Assembly (NCBI GenBank): GCA_937958005.1
Contig: CALGOB010000019.1
Location: 1-61,794, forward strand
Direction of reading: 5' to 3'
Length of the DNA stretch: 61,794 nucleotides
DNA from: an uncultured Cyclobacteriaceae bacterium
GTDB lineage: Bacteria > Bacteroidota > Bacteroidia > Cytophagales > Cyclobacteriaceae
Below are positions 29,328 to 37,443 of the stretch, in pieces (position 1 is the first letter of the stretch; each line of letters starts with the position of its first letter). Both the position numbers and the translations under genes were made by a program. The notes under the pieces were generated by a model. The model saw only the letters and a program-made list of their open reading frames with translations. It made no database searches and was not told where the DNA came from.

Positions 29328-29540
29328 TATTACTGGTATCCGAGAAAAAATTAACTTAATGAAAATGGAGCGAGTGAAGTTAGACTTAATTATTCGAGCA
29401 GTAGGGTAGGCCTGGTTAGGCACCCCCGCCAAAAAAAAACTGGCATAGCCGAGATGGCGTACCATGTTGTTTTGGTCGCATGGGGATCCCATTGATTTTT
29501 TTGACGGTCCGCCCGCGGTTCGGTTTTTTCAGGGGGGCTC
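29328..29540 (+). mobile_element. Family-B MITE-like element, copy B2 (partial)
   Basis: The left end TATTACTGGTATCCGAGAAAA is intact. The interior matches the reverse complement of B1 (GGCCTGGTTAGGC...CCCCCGCCAAAAA, GGCGTACCATGTTGTTTT, CCATTGATTTTTTTGACGG). No right end is visible: the element runs straight into a cluster of family-A repeats from 29541. It is more G+C-rich than its surroundings. Confidence 0.7.
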
Positions 29541-29609
29541 TAAGAGATATTAATTCCTTAGTTAATTACCTGACTCTTCCACAAGTACTGAAACTTCTTT
29601 GCGGAAGAG
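29541..29609 (-). repeat. Partial family-A repeat with nested D palindrome
   Basis: CTAAGAGATATTAATTCCTT followed by CCTGACTC is a degraded left part of a minus-strand A repeat. Its GACTC dyad is expanded by a palindrome at 29574-29609 whose arms are CTCTTCCACA and TGCGGAAGAG. The same palindrome occurs in A5 and twice in A6. Confidence 0.65.
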
Positions 29610-29620
29610 CTGATTTGATG

Positions 29621-29714
29621 AATGAACCAACCCCGACCCAAGGGTACGGGGTATCTATGGGCAATAATTTAATGATCGACTCAAGTCGGGGAATTAATAT
29701 CCCTTAGGGATTAA
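29621..29714 (+). repeat. Family-A palindromic repeat, copy A4
   Basis: Near full-length A repeat on the plus strand. The central dyad is slightly shortened (GACTCAAGTCGGGG instead of GACTCAAGAGTCGGGG). It sits in a head-to-head cluster with a degenerate minus-strand copy (A5) immediately after it. Confidence 0.9.
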
Positions 29715-29797
29715 ATTATTACCTATAGATATTCCTTACCCTTCTGCGAGCGCTGTAACTTTCTCGGCAGAGGTACTGGGTTGAGGTTGGTTTATTA
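29711..29797 (-). repeat. Degenerate family-A repeat, copy A5, with nested D palindrome
   Basis: ATTAAATTATTACCTATAGA through GGTTGAGGTTGGTTTATT aligns to the minus-strand A consensus with many substitutions. The hairpin that is CCCAAGGG in other copies is replaced by CTTCTGCGAGCGCTGTAACT and following bases (29741-29773), a variant of the D palindrome. With A4 it forms an inverted pair. Confidence 0.6.
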
Positions 29798-29845
29798 AAC
29801 TAGGCAGTAACATATTTTGCTTGTTTAAAAGAAATATTGAATTTT

Positions 29846-29865
29846 ATATCGTAATATTGCAATAT
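29846..29865. promoter_or_regulatory. Imperfect palindrome, likely ArsR operator
   Basis: ATATCGTAATATTGCAATAT is symmetric at 8 of 10 positions per arm and overlaps the arsR start codon at 29864. ArsR-family repressors bind AT-rich imperfect dyads of this kind in front of their own gene, so autoregulation is likely. Confidence 0.55.
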
Positions 29866-30193
29866 GGGAATAACCAAAACAGATGGATTTACAAGTGAAG
29901 TTAACCAAATGGCTGAAATTTTAAAGGCATTAGGGCATCCCGCAAGACTAAGAATTATAGAATACCTCGCAGAAAGTCCTTCATGTATATGTAATGATCT
30001 AGTTGATGAACTCCCGTTGGCACAACCAACTATTTCTAGGCATTTGTCAGAATTAAAGAAAGTTGGAATTATCAAAGGAGTTATTGAGGGGAAGAATGTA
30101 TGTTATTGTTTAAATGAAGAAGTGCTAGGACAAGTTAATGTTTTACTACAAAATGTTACTAAGCAGTCTTTGAATAGCAAACAGTGTTGCTAA
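29864..30193 (+). CDS. arsR: ArsR/SmtB family metalloregulator
   Basis: A winged-helix repressor of 109 residues: ILKALGHPARLRIIEYLAE, a helix with two cysteines (SPSCICNDL, Cys41 and Cys43) at the usual ArsR metal-binding site, recognition helix LAQPTISRHLSELKK and wing GVIEGKNVCYCLN. A C-terminal Cys pair (KQCC) could add a third thiolate. The likely ligand is trivalent arsenic or antimony, in line with the arsI-like gene 46 bp downstream. Confidence 0.88.
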   Translation: MGITKTDGFTSEVNQMAEILKALGHPARLRIIEYLAESPSCICNDLVDELPLAQPTISRHLSELKKVGIIKGVIEGKNVCYCLNEEVLGQVNVLLQNVTKQSLNSKQCC

Positions 30194-30239
30194 AATAGAT
30201 CAGCTAAAAATTTCAAAGAACAATATAAGTATTTAAATT

Positions 30240-30755
30240 ATGGTACAGAATAATTTTCCAAGAATGCACGTTTCCGTTTATGTGTCAAATTTAACAGCAA
30301 CGGTAAATTTTTATACAGATTTTTTTGGTCAATCGGCAGATAAAATTGCAAAAGGCTACGCAAAATATATTTTGAATGAACCTTCTTTGATTATTTCATT
30401 TATAGAAAACCCTGAAAGAGTACAGGCAAATTTTGGACATTTAGGTTTTCAAGTAGCTACACAAGAAGAAATGAAGGCTAGGTTAAAAGTAGCACAAGAA
30501 AAAGGAATTGTTTACAAAGAAGAAATGGGAACTGCATGCTGTTACGCTATACAAGATAAGTTTTGGGTTAATGATCCAGATGGTCTCCAATGGGAGGTTT
30601 ATTATTTCCATGAAGATGTAGTTTTTAATGATCCTCATTTTGAAACAGAAGGAGCAGAAGCATGTTGTATGCCACCAATTCCTGTGGAGAAACCAAGAGT
30701 GAAGTTGTCTGAAGTACAAAATCAATCCTGCGAACCAGGTAGTGGCTGTTGCTAG
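30240..30755 (+). CDS. arsI: ArsI-like C-As lyase (VOC/glyoxalase fold; also CadI-like)
   Basis: The 171-residue protein is a vicinal-oxygen-chelate dioxygenase with metal ligands His10, His67 and Glu119 and the vicinal Cys100-Cys101 in GTACCYAIQDKFWVNDPDG. The Cys pair and the DKFW block are diagnostic of ArsI, which cleaves the carbon-arsenic bond of methylarsenite; some databases label the same family CadI, a cadmium-induced protein. Additional Cys pairs near the end (ACCMPP and SGCC) fit As(III) binding. It follows arsR. No arsM, acr3 or arsP gene follows; element B3 begins 25 bp after the stop. Confidence 0.85.
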   Translation: MVQNNFPRMHVSVYVSNLTATVNFYTDFFGQSADKIAKGYAKYILNEPSLIISFIENPERVQANFGHLGFQVATQEEMKARLKVAQEKGIVYKEEMGTACCYAIQDKFWVNDPDGLQWEVYYFHEDVVFNDPHFETEGAEACCMPPIPVEKPRVKLSEVQNQSCEPGSGCC

Positions 30756-30780
30756 ATTTTTTTTTTAAAAAAAGTATTTA

Positions 30781-31133
30781 TATTACTAGTATCCGAGAAA
30801 AAGGTTTTCATTTTTATACATTTTGGAGGGTTTGCACGGTACGCCGTCGCGGTGATCATTTAGCGGGGTGTGCGAGACGGTCGACCGCTGCCGGGTTTAG
30901 GGTGGGAGCTTTAAATTATTCGCCAGGACCCTGTTGATTTTTTTGGCGGCCGTCGCGCGGTCCTTTTTTCAAGGGGCCGCCCCCGCGGCAAGGAAAAACG
31001 GACGAAAGCTAGAGTTGTCAGCCCTTCGATTGATTTATAGGGGGGTGTTTTTGAACTTCAGAAATAATCTTTGATTAAACGATATCAAGAGCAGTTTTTC
31101 TTCAATTTCAGTTTTACTTGGATACCAGTAATA
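30781..31133. mobile_element. Family-B MITE-like element, copy B3
   Basis: A 353-bp element with good terminal inverted repeats: TATTACTAGTATCCGAGAAA at the left and, read on the other strand, CTATTACTGGTATCCAAGT at the right. The interior is G+C-rich (GGCCGCCCCCGCGGCAAGG) in an otherwise AT-rich region and only weakly related to B1/B2, sharing GTTGATTTTTTTGGCGG. It carries no gene. It starts 25 bp after the arsI stop. Confidence 0.72.
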
Positions 31134-31303
31134 GAAAATCAATTATTTGTGGCCTTGTTGAATGGTTCATACTTAGATTTTGTCTAAGTAAAAGATCTAT
31201 CTGATCGTTACGATTAGAAACAGTCATTAATGCTTTCTTCCTTTAAAAGCATTATCATTGATTTTATATTTAATAAAAAACTCGTTAGAAAGGATTAACA
31301 GAA

Positions 31304-32158
31304 ATGACCAAAGTAAGAATCATAACCATTTCCATACTAGCCTCATTTTTTCTTCATTCCTGTGGCTTTTTTGGAAGTGATCAACCTAAGGTAACCGGAG
31401 AACTGAACAGTGACTTTTTTGAGGGTGAAATCATCATGGAGTATGAGGGTGATATAGTCATTTACTTGATAAAAGAGAATAAAATTAAAAGGACAAAAGG
31501 TCTAGGTGATTTACTGAATGGCAACAAAATAAGTGGGGAAACTTATGGATTAGTTGTTGACCTTGACTTAAACAATGTAACAGTTTATGATGATTTAGGA
31601 AGTATAGGAAAGACAGGTACTTTTAGCCTGCCTGTTTACAAGAAATACTTAAAGGAAACAGGGTTAGCCTTAGATGAAGAAGCTGGCTGTGATTTAACTT
31701 TTACATATTTTGAAGAGTATAATTCATCAAAATATGTAAAAGACTCTACTCAGACTACTCAGTTAAATTTAGATTTTAACCTTTACAAAGAAGAAGATCA
31801 TGAGCAGCATGTTTTTGATACAAAAAACCTCAAAATCCAACGTGAGTTACTAGAAATAGTATTCCCTAGAATACCAAAAAAGTCAAACTTCCCGATAGAA
31901 TCGAGACTGATTAAATATTATACGAGAGAAAAAATAGATTTAAAAGACATTGGTAATGCCATTAAGAATACGTTGAAGAACAGTATTTCTAAATTGACTT
32001 CCAAAAGAATGAAAGTTAAATCAGTAACAAGGAGAACAGTAGGAGATCAGGAATTTAATTTACCAAATAGTAAATTGACCGTCCATAGTGATCTCAGCAA
32101 GTATATCAAAATAAGCCCTACTTCAGGATATAGTGGCAGTACTTTTGACTTTGATTAA
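31304..32158 (+). CDS. Hypothetical lipoprotein
   Basis: The 284-residue product has a lipoprotein signal (ISILASFFLHSCGFF, lipid Cys at about 21). It continues with a beta-rich segment whose phrases FFEGEIIMEYEGDIVIYLIKENKIKRTKG and GLVVDLDLNNVTVYDD recall DUF4412-type domains that measure or bind on the cell surface; the match is only by pattern. The second half is basic and helical. It is the first gene of an accessory block and is followed by a hairpin terminator at 32219-32265. Confidence 0.7.
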   Translation: MTKVRIITISILASFFLHSCGFFGSDQPKVTGELNSDFFEGEIIMEYEGDIVIYLIKENKIKRTKGLGDLLNGNKISGETYGLVVDLDLNNVTVYDDLGSIGKTGTFSLPVYKKYLKETGLALDEEAGCDLTFTYFEEYNSSKYVKDSTQTTQLNLDFNLYKEEDHEQHVFDTKNLKIQRELLEIVFPRIPKKSNFPIESRLIKYYTREKIDLKDIGNAIKNTLKNSISKLTSKRMKVKSVTRRTVGDQEFNLPNSKLTVHSDLSKYIKISPTSGYSGSTFDFD

Positions 32159-32218
32159 TTTCCCTTTAAACTAGGCAAATGACGGTATGGATATTTTGCC
32201 ATGGGACGAATAAATACG

Positions 32219-32265
32219 AACCTCTATCAAAAGACACTAACTTAAGAAATAAGAGGTTGATTTTT
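32219..32265 (+). terminator. Possible rho-independent terminator
   Basis: AACCTCT and AGAGGTT form a 7-bp stem around a 26-nt loop, followed by GATTTTTAA. It lies 61 bp after the lipoprotein stop. The loop is long, so strength is uncertain. Confidence 0.45.
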
Positions 32266-32387
32266 AATTGGGTATCTACTTGATAAAATGTATTTTACAA
32301 AAAGAAATCTATGCTTTGTATGAACTTAAGCTTATACGCTACGTAATTCTTTTGATTCTATTAAAGGCAATGGAATAAATCAGAATT

Positions 32388-34094
32388 ATGAATACTTATG
32401 CTCCTGATACAGATAAAAAGAATGATTTATCGCTTGCAAATGCTGTTTTGCAAAAACAGAACAACGAAAAATCAATTTCTCCATTTGAAGATAACCGCTC
32501 TTTGGCTATTGTTCAACAGAAGTTGCAAAAGACAATGGCAAATCATTATGTTCAAGAACAGATAACGGTTAGCAATCAGAATTTTGCAGAACAACCCGCC
32601 ATTCTACAGCCAGAAAGTAAAACTATTCAGTCACTAAGCAATAAAGCACCTATCCAACTTTTTAGTGTCGAAGAAGCTCCTGAAAACCAAAAAATTTACT
32701 CTCGTTCCGAAAACATGATAACTGGTATGGAAAGTCCTAACCATGAATTTTATGTAAGAGGTGAAGATGCATTTCCAATCATGAATGGTTATATTAAACA
32801 ATCGCCTTTGGAATTATATCAGAGTAATACCATTATGCTCTTTAATACCAAAATGTACGAAGTAGGTTTACGCTATAGCACACAGCGAAGACCTGATGAG
32901 GCAAGAAAAGAACAAATTTCTAGAAAAGAAGTAAAGTCAAAATTCTTCGAATCCGACAAAAAAGAAAACCTTCAGAAAATGTATGAAGAGAAAATTCTTC
33001 CTCAGATCAAGGAATATCGGGACATGATTTTTACTTCAGCAAGGCAAGGGATTGATTTACAAGGACTAAATCCGAGCACTATAAAACCTATTACTAATTA
33101 TCTTTTTGATTTAACTTCTTCATTAAACTTGTTTAAAAAAGTAATCAATACTGAATTAGCGAATAAAGGAGATTTTAATGAGGATACTGAAGCGTTATCT
33201 CAAGTTTCGTTGTCCTTGATTCAAAGTGTAGAAGAACCACTATATCAGAACAACCTGATCAAACAACAGCTAATACAATCTAAGCAAAGTTTGCTTGAAG
33301 TATGGTTTGATGAAATGGATCGTGAAGAAGTAAATGTTGTAGGCAAAATTCTATTTAGAATATTAGATAGTTTATCTGATCTAATTGGGATATTTCCTGA
33401 TGAGGGGGTGAATATGATCCCTTTTCACAAATATAACTTCAATAGAGAGATGCTTCAGAAACTCTATTCCAGAGACAATATTGCTCTCTATCGTGCCTGT
33501 GATGTGCAAGCTTCTACTTTATTAGGAAATAAAATCACTCCAGAAAACACCGAACAGCTAAAAAATTACAATGCTGGTGCTGAGCAGGCTTTTCATTATG
33601 CTACTAAAATCTTAAAATCTGGAAATGACTGGGTTAGTTTAGAACACTTTGCAGCATCAGAAAGAGAGCGAATAATTAGTGGTACAGAAAATGCTAAGTT
33701 TAAAAACCTAGATCATACTTGGCAGTTTATTATGCAAGGTTCTATTGATTCGCAAGATGAAGGCTTGTCTGACGAAGACAAATACTTTGAGGTATATACT
33801 AAAATCAGGTATTATCTGAAAGGACTCACCGAGCACGAAAGAGGTTCTTTTGACACCTCAATACGAGAAAGAATGGATCGAGATGAAGCCTTACGGTTCA
33901 TTCAATTAGGGGAAAGTGGCCAACTCTCCAATGTCTTCGGTTGGTATGCTTTTTATGGAAGAGTTTCAGATCAAGAAAAGGAAAAGACACTCATCGGGGC
34001 TCTTGAGCAAATAGATATTGCAAGGCAAGCAGGTATAGATCCCCTAGTACATAGTAAAGGATCTTGGGATAGTTTGATGGAACTTATGAGGTAG
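32388..34094 (+). CDS. eCIS/DUF4157-leader protein with unknown C-terminal domain
   Basis: The first ~95 of 568 residues (MNTYAPDTDKKN, LANAVLQKQNN, SPFEDNRSLAIVQQKLQKTM, KAPIQLF) resemble the leader that precedes DUF4157 in proteins linked to extracellular contractile injection systems (eCIS). That leader typically reads FVDNRPEAIAQRKLQEMAN...PIQ. The HEXXH-containing DUF4157 domain is absent here. Residues 96-568 are mostly helical, with the phrase NIALYRACDVQASTLLGNKI near 370; no family is recognised. There is no signal peptide. The gene is 4 bp upstream of a secreted protein. It could be an orphan eCIS cargo or polymorphic toxin; no eCIS structural genes are in the window. Confidence 0.6.
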   Translation: MNTYAPDTDKKNDLSLANAVLQKQNNEKSISPFEDNRSLAIVQQKLQKTMANHYVQEQITVSNQNFAEQPAILQPESKTIQSLSNKAPIQLFSVEEAPENQKIYSRSENMITGMESPNHEFYVRGEDAFPIMNGYIKQSPLELYQSNTIMLFNTKMYEVGLRYSTQRRPDEARKEQISRKEVKSKFFESDKKENLQKMYEEKILPQIKEYRDMIFTSARQGIDLQGLNPSTIKPITNYLFDLTSSLNLFKKVINTELANKGDFNEDTEALSQVSLSLIQSVEEPLYQNNLIKQQLIQSKQSLLEVWFDEMDREEVNVVGKILFRILDSLSDLIGIFPDEGVNMIPFHKYNFNREMLQKLYSRDNIALYRACDVQASTLLGNKITPENTEQLKNYNAGAEQAFHYATKILKSGNDWVSLEHFAASERERIISGTENAKFKNLDHTWQFIMQGSIDSQDEGLSDEDKYFEVYTKIRYYLKGLTEHERGSFDTSIRERMDRDEALRFIQLGESGQLSNVFGWYAFYGRVSDQEKEKTLIGALEQIDIARQAGIDPLVHSKGSWDSLMELMR

Positions 34095-34098
34095 TCTA

Positions 34099-34629
34099 AT
34101 GTCTATAAAAGAACTTATTATACTTTTACCTCTTTTATTCTGGTGTCAAGGCTATGTTTGCCAAGAAGCAAATCTGGAATTTCAAGTAAATACTACAGTT
34201 GATCGTGTAGCTTTAGATACCATAAAAGTACTGGTTGTCCAGTGCTCAAATGGTTATGAATACGCGATACATGGTGTTAACTTTAACCCAACCATTGAAA
34301 GTGAATTAAATAATTATAAAAATATTAGAGTCATTCCATTCCCTTTCAAAAAACTAATGGGTGTGCCTTATCAAGGCGTCTATGATAAAAAGTATTGTCA
34401 ACCTATTATTGATAAAGTAAATGTTGATTATTTGATATTGACTCGTTTCTCTGATGATACTGATATTACCCAAAAAACTTGGGGCTATCAAGTAAAAATA
34501 GTGAAGACTAAAACAATGGATCAGGTGAATTCAATTACTGCAATTAACTTAAAAAGTTACGACCTTGTTGAAGAACATATTAGAAATAATATAGGCATTT
34601 TGAAGCGCGATATAGAAAAATTAGAATGA
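34099..34629 (+). CDS. Hypothetical secreted protein
   Basis: A 176-residue protein with a signal peptide (IKELIILLPLLFWCQGYVCQ, cleavage near residue 22). The mature part has alternating beta strands and helices: DTIKVLVVQCSNGYEYA, VDYLILTRFSDD and TWGYQVKIVKTKTMDQVNSI. This faintly recalls the CsgG/TolB-like periplasmic fold that assesses or assembles at the outer membrane, but the resemblance is too weak to name a family. It lies 4 bp after the eCIS-leader gene, so translation is probably coupled and the two products may act together. Confidence 0.6.
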   Translation: MSIKELIILLPLLFWCQGYVCQEANLEFQVNTTVDRVALDTIKVLVVQCSNGYEYAIHGVNFNPTIESELNNYKNIRVIPFPFKKLMGVPYQGVYDKKYCQPIIDKVNVDYLILTRFSDDTDITQKTWGYQVKIVKTKTMDQVNSITAINLKSYDLVEEHIRNNIGILKRDIEKLE

Positions 34630-34716
34630 ACAATCGCTCCAAACTATGATGAAAATAATGTGGATAAAACTGCTTAAATTCTTAAATTTGCTGTACTAAG
34701 TAAAGAATACCATCCA

Positions 34717-35511
34717 GTGCGGGAACATCATTTAAATGTTTTAAGATTAGGCTCCAGTGCCTCAGAAGAAGAGATCAAATCTGCTTATCGTGAGCTATCC
34801 AAGAAATATCACCCTGACATTAATAAATCACCTGATGCCAAAGAGCAATTTATCCGCATAAAAGACTCTTATGAATACCTGACAAGTAATAGTACAGAAG
34901 AAACTTACACTTATACATTTGAGGAAGATGCTTTTTCCGAGCGTGAAAGAGAAAAAGCCGAGTATAGAAAAAGAGCTAAGGAAAGGGAGCTGGAAAATGA
35001 GAAACACCAGTTAGAGATGATCAGAACAATACTACTCTATTTGAAACCAATAATGATTATTATTCTCACCTTTAATGTATTATTGGCAATAGATTACCTG
35101 ATTCCTTTGCAAAATCATCAGCAGAAAATAATAGGAATACAATTAATTGAAGAGTATCGCTCTAACCTTCATGGTGGTTCTAACTTGCGATATACTGATG
35201 TCTACTTTGAAGATTTTACTATGAGGTTCGAAAAGAAAAACCTTTACGCAATCCAAGTCAATCAAAAAGCGATTGTACAAGCAACCATGCTCTTTTCAAA
35301 ACCTATGAACGCGGCCCTAACCATAAATGGAGAAAAGCATACTTATAAACAGGTTTATAACATTTACCACATATTTGGCTACATTATTCCACTCATATTG
35401 CTATTGTCTCTTGGTTATTTTCTTATCAAAGGCCCAAGAAACAAGCTTAATTTTGGAACTATGACTTTCCTATGTTCATTGATAGAACTCTATTTTTTCT
35501 TTAGTTGGTAG
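34717..35511 (+). CDS. Membrane-anchored J-domain protein
   Basis: A J-domain (residues about 3-60) has the DnaK-stimulating HPD motif in LSKKYHPDINKSPDAKEQF. A charged helical linker follows (REREKAEYRKRAKERELE), then two hydrophobic segments (about 109-129 and 222-240) that probably span the inner membrane with a periplasmic domain between them. The start is GTG at 34717; no ATG lies closer to the J-domain. Such proteins recruit DnaK to a membrane site. No zinc finger or C-terminal substrate domain of DnaJ is present. It is convergent with the LytTR gene, 1 bp apart. Confidence 0.8.
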   Translation: MREHHLNVLRLGSSASEEEIKSAYRELSKKYHPDINKSPDAKEQFIRIKDSYEYLTSNSTEETYTYTFEEDAFSEREREKAEYRKRAKERELENEKHQLEMIRTILLYLKPIMIIILTFNVLLAIDYLIPLQNHQQKIIGIQLIEEYRSNLHGGSNLRYTDVYFEDFTMRFEKKNLYAIQVNQKAIVQATMLFSKPMNAALTINGEKHTYKQVYNIYHIFGYIIPLILLLSLGYFLIKGPRNKLNFGTMTFLCSLIELYFFFSW

Positions 35512-35512
35512 A

Positions 35513-36205
35513 TCAAAACTTCATTTTATTAAATAGTCCATCTTTAAACTGAACACCAATGGGAATTTGAGAGCCATTAATAACTACAAAATTTGATTTG
35601 ATAGAGTCGATTTTTGTGAAATTGACAAGGTATGATTTCTGTACTTGGATAAAGTCTGAGGTTAACAGACTCATTGCTTCAGCTATATTCTGTCTTACCA
35701 TGATTTTTTTGTCTCCTGTAAAATAATGCATATAATTTCCATCTTTTTTAAGATATTCGATATCGTTTATAATGACCTGATGAATCTCTAACCCACTTTT
35801 TACAAAAATCGTTTCTCGGATTTTTTCTTGGTCATAAACACCCTGTTTCAGGTTAACGGATTGATTAATAAGCTTGGTAGCCGTTTTGGAAAACCTTTCT
35901 AAACTAATGGGTTTTAACAGATAGTCTATTGCCTCCACAGAGTAACTTTCCACGGCATGTTCGGAATAGGCTGTGGTAAATACAATTGATGTATGTGGGG
36001 AAATCATTTTAGCAAGTGAAAGACCGTTTAAATGTGGCATGTTAATGTCTAAAAATACGACATCAACCTCATGGGTATTTAAAAACTCCAATGCTTTTAA
36101 ACCATTTCTAAAAGTATTTACCAACTCAAAATCTGAATAATGTGATAAGTATGAGGCAATTAGCTTAATAGCTCCTGGTTCATCATCCACTATAATTACT
36201 TTCAT
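35513..36205 (-). CDS. LytTR family response regulator
   Basis: The 230-residue protein has a receiver domain (Asp7-Asp8 acidic pocket, phosphoacceptor Asp53 in VVFLDINMPHLNG, and Lys in YLLKPISLERF). It is followed by a LytTR DNA-binding domain (about 125-230; EYLKKDGNYMHYF, FIQVQKSYLVNFTKIDSI). It overlaps the sensor kinase gene by 23 bp and forms a two-component pair with it. Likely targets are the divergent DUF4199 genes, inferred only from position. Confidence 0.93.
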   Translation of the reverse strand: MKVIIVDDEPGAIKLIASYLSHYSDFELVNTFRNGLKALEFLNTHEVDVVFLDINMPHLNGLSLAKMISPHTSIVFTTAYSEHAVESYSVEAIDYLLKPISLERFSKTATKLINQSVNLKQGVYDQEKIRETIFVKSGLEIHQVIINDIEYLKKDGNYMHYFTGDKKIMVRQNIAEAMSLLTSDFIQVQKSYLVNFTKIDSIKSNFVVINGSQIPIGVQFKDGLFNKMKF

Positions 36206-37244
36206 TATTTTTAATAGTTAACACAACCTTATAATTTTTTTTATGTTCAATATGCAGGTTATGAGACCCTGGATATACCAGTGCTAAGCGTTCCTGATTT
36301 GATTTAATTCCAAAACCTCCTTTTTCATGTATAGAGGAGTATTCTGGAATAGAGTTTTCAATGGAAAACTCTATCTGATCTGTATTGGATAAATCTATTT
36401 TGATATAAATAAATGCTCGTTCTTCTGGTTGCACGCCATGCTTAAAAGCATTTTCAACATAACACAACAAAATACCAGGTTCTATAGACTGAGCATCAAA
36501 AACCCCTTCAACTTGAAAATTAAAATCAACCTCATCTTCTTCATAACGAAGGAGGTGCAAGTCTGCATAATTTCTGATAAATGTGATTTCCTCTGCAATT
36601 GTAATCTGCTGATGTTGTGTATCATAAACTACGTACCGAAGTAGACTAGACATTTTATCTATACTATTTGCCAATTTAGGATGATCATGCTGGTCAACCA
36701 TGGCTAAAAGATTATTCATGGTGTTGAATAAAAAGTGAGGTTGAAGCTGTTGTCTCAGCAAATCTAATTCTATCTGTTTTTTGGTGAATTCTAACCTTCG
36801 CTTATCCTGTTCATGGGTGATCCATTTTTTCGTAAAGCCGTAACAAAATGCTACAGCCAGGTATAAGGCAATCATAGGGACAATGGCACTTAAGTCATTT
36901 ACATTTTCATTACCTGGAAAAACGATTGCTTTTATCAGGATTAGAATGAGTATTTGCGTAGACAAAGCCAACCCTATCGACTTCAAAATAAAAAATTTGA
37001 CAGCTTTAGGGCTATGGAGACCATGAATCAAGTAAAACTCTAAATAGAATAATATAATTAGCAGAATTTGGGCAATTAAGAACGCAATTACTTTGTCATT
37101 ATTTCTAACAGAGATGACTTCTTTTTTACCATTTATTACTTCTATTGCTTGTATGTCCATAGTATTCCTGCCATAAACAAAAAGCCAAGTCATCAGCACC
37201 CAGAAAAGTATATTCAGAAATATTTCTAATCGATTAAATCGCAT
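36183..37244 (-). CDS. LytS-like sensor histidine kinase
   Basis: The 353-residue membrane kinase has four predicted helices (about 8-25, 51-72, 83-108, 118-137) and a short helical linker. The His_kinase domain follows with the phosphoacceptor His170 in LRQQLQPHFLFNTMNNLL, then an HATPase with N-box YVENAFKHGV and G-box GGFGIKSNQERL. No large external sensor domain exists, so the signal is probably sensed in or near the membrane. It is encoded with the LytTR regulator. Confidence 0.92.
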   Translation of the reverse strand: MRFNRLEIFLNILFWVLMTWLFVYGRNTMDIQAIEVINGKKEVISVRNNDKVIAFLIAQILLIILFYLEFYLIHGLHSPKAVKFFILKSIGLALSTQILILILIKAIVFPGNENVNDLSAIVPMIALYLAVAFCYGFTKKWITHEQDKRRLEFTKKQIELDLLRQQLQPHFLFNTMNNLLAMVDQHDHPKLANSIDKMSSLLRYVVYDTQHQQITIAEEITFIRNYADLHLLRYEEDEVDFNFQVEGVFDAQSIEPGILLCYVENAFKHGVQPEERAFIYIKIDLSNTDQIEFSIENSIPEYSSIHEKGGFGIKSNQERLALVYPGSHNLHIEHKKNYKVVLTIKNNESNYSG

Positions 37245-37443
37245 AGGCTTCTAAAGATAAAATTTCTTTTCTCAAAAAGAAGGCTGCTGTGACCAAAGTA
37301 GGTTTTTATGTGATGAAACCTATCTTTTAATGCAGTTCATACTATAGATCACATTACATCACTTAACTAGAAAGGTTGATGACATTCTTTCAAGAAGGTG
37401 TTGAAATATATGCTTTATTCACAGGAATAAACATTCAAATGAC

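Noticed and set aside
29480-29707. 75-codon frame through B2 and A4
   Set aside because: Made entirely of repeat sequence, including the palindromes.
30749-30937. 62-codon frame after arsI
   Set aside because: Lies across the arsI stop and the left end of B3; translation looks like non-coding repeat sequence.
32388-34094. Calling the 568-aa protein a DUF4157 metalloprotease
   Set aside because: Only the leader resembles that group; no HEXXH motif occurs in the sequence.
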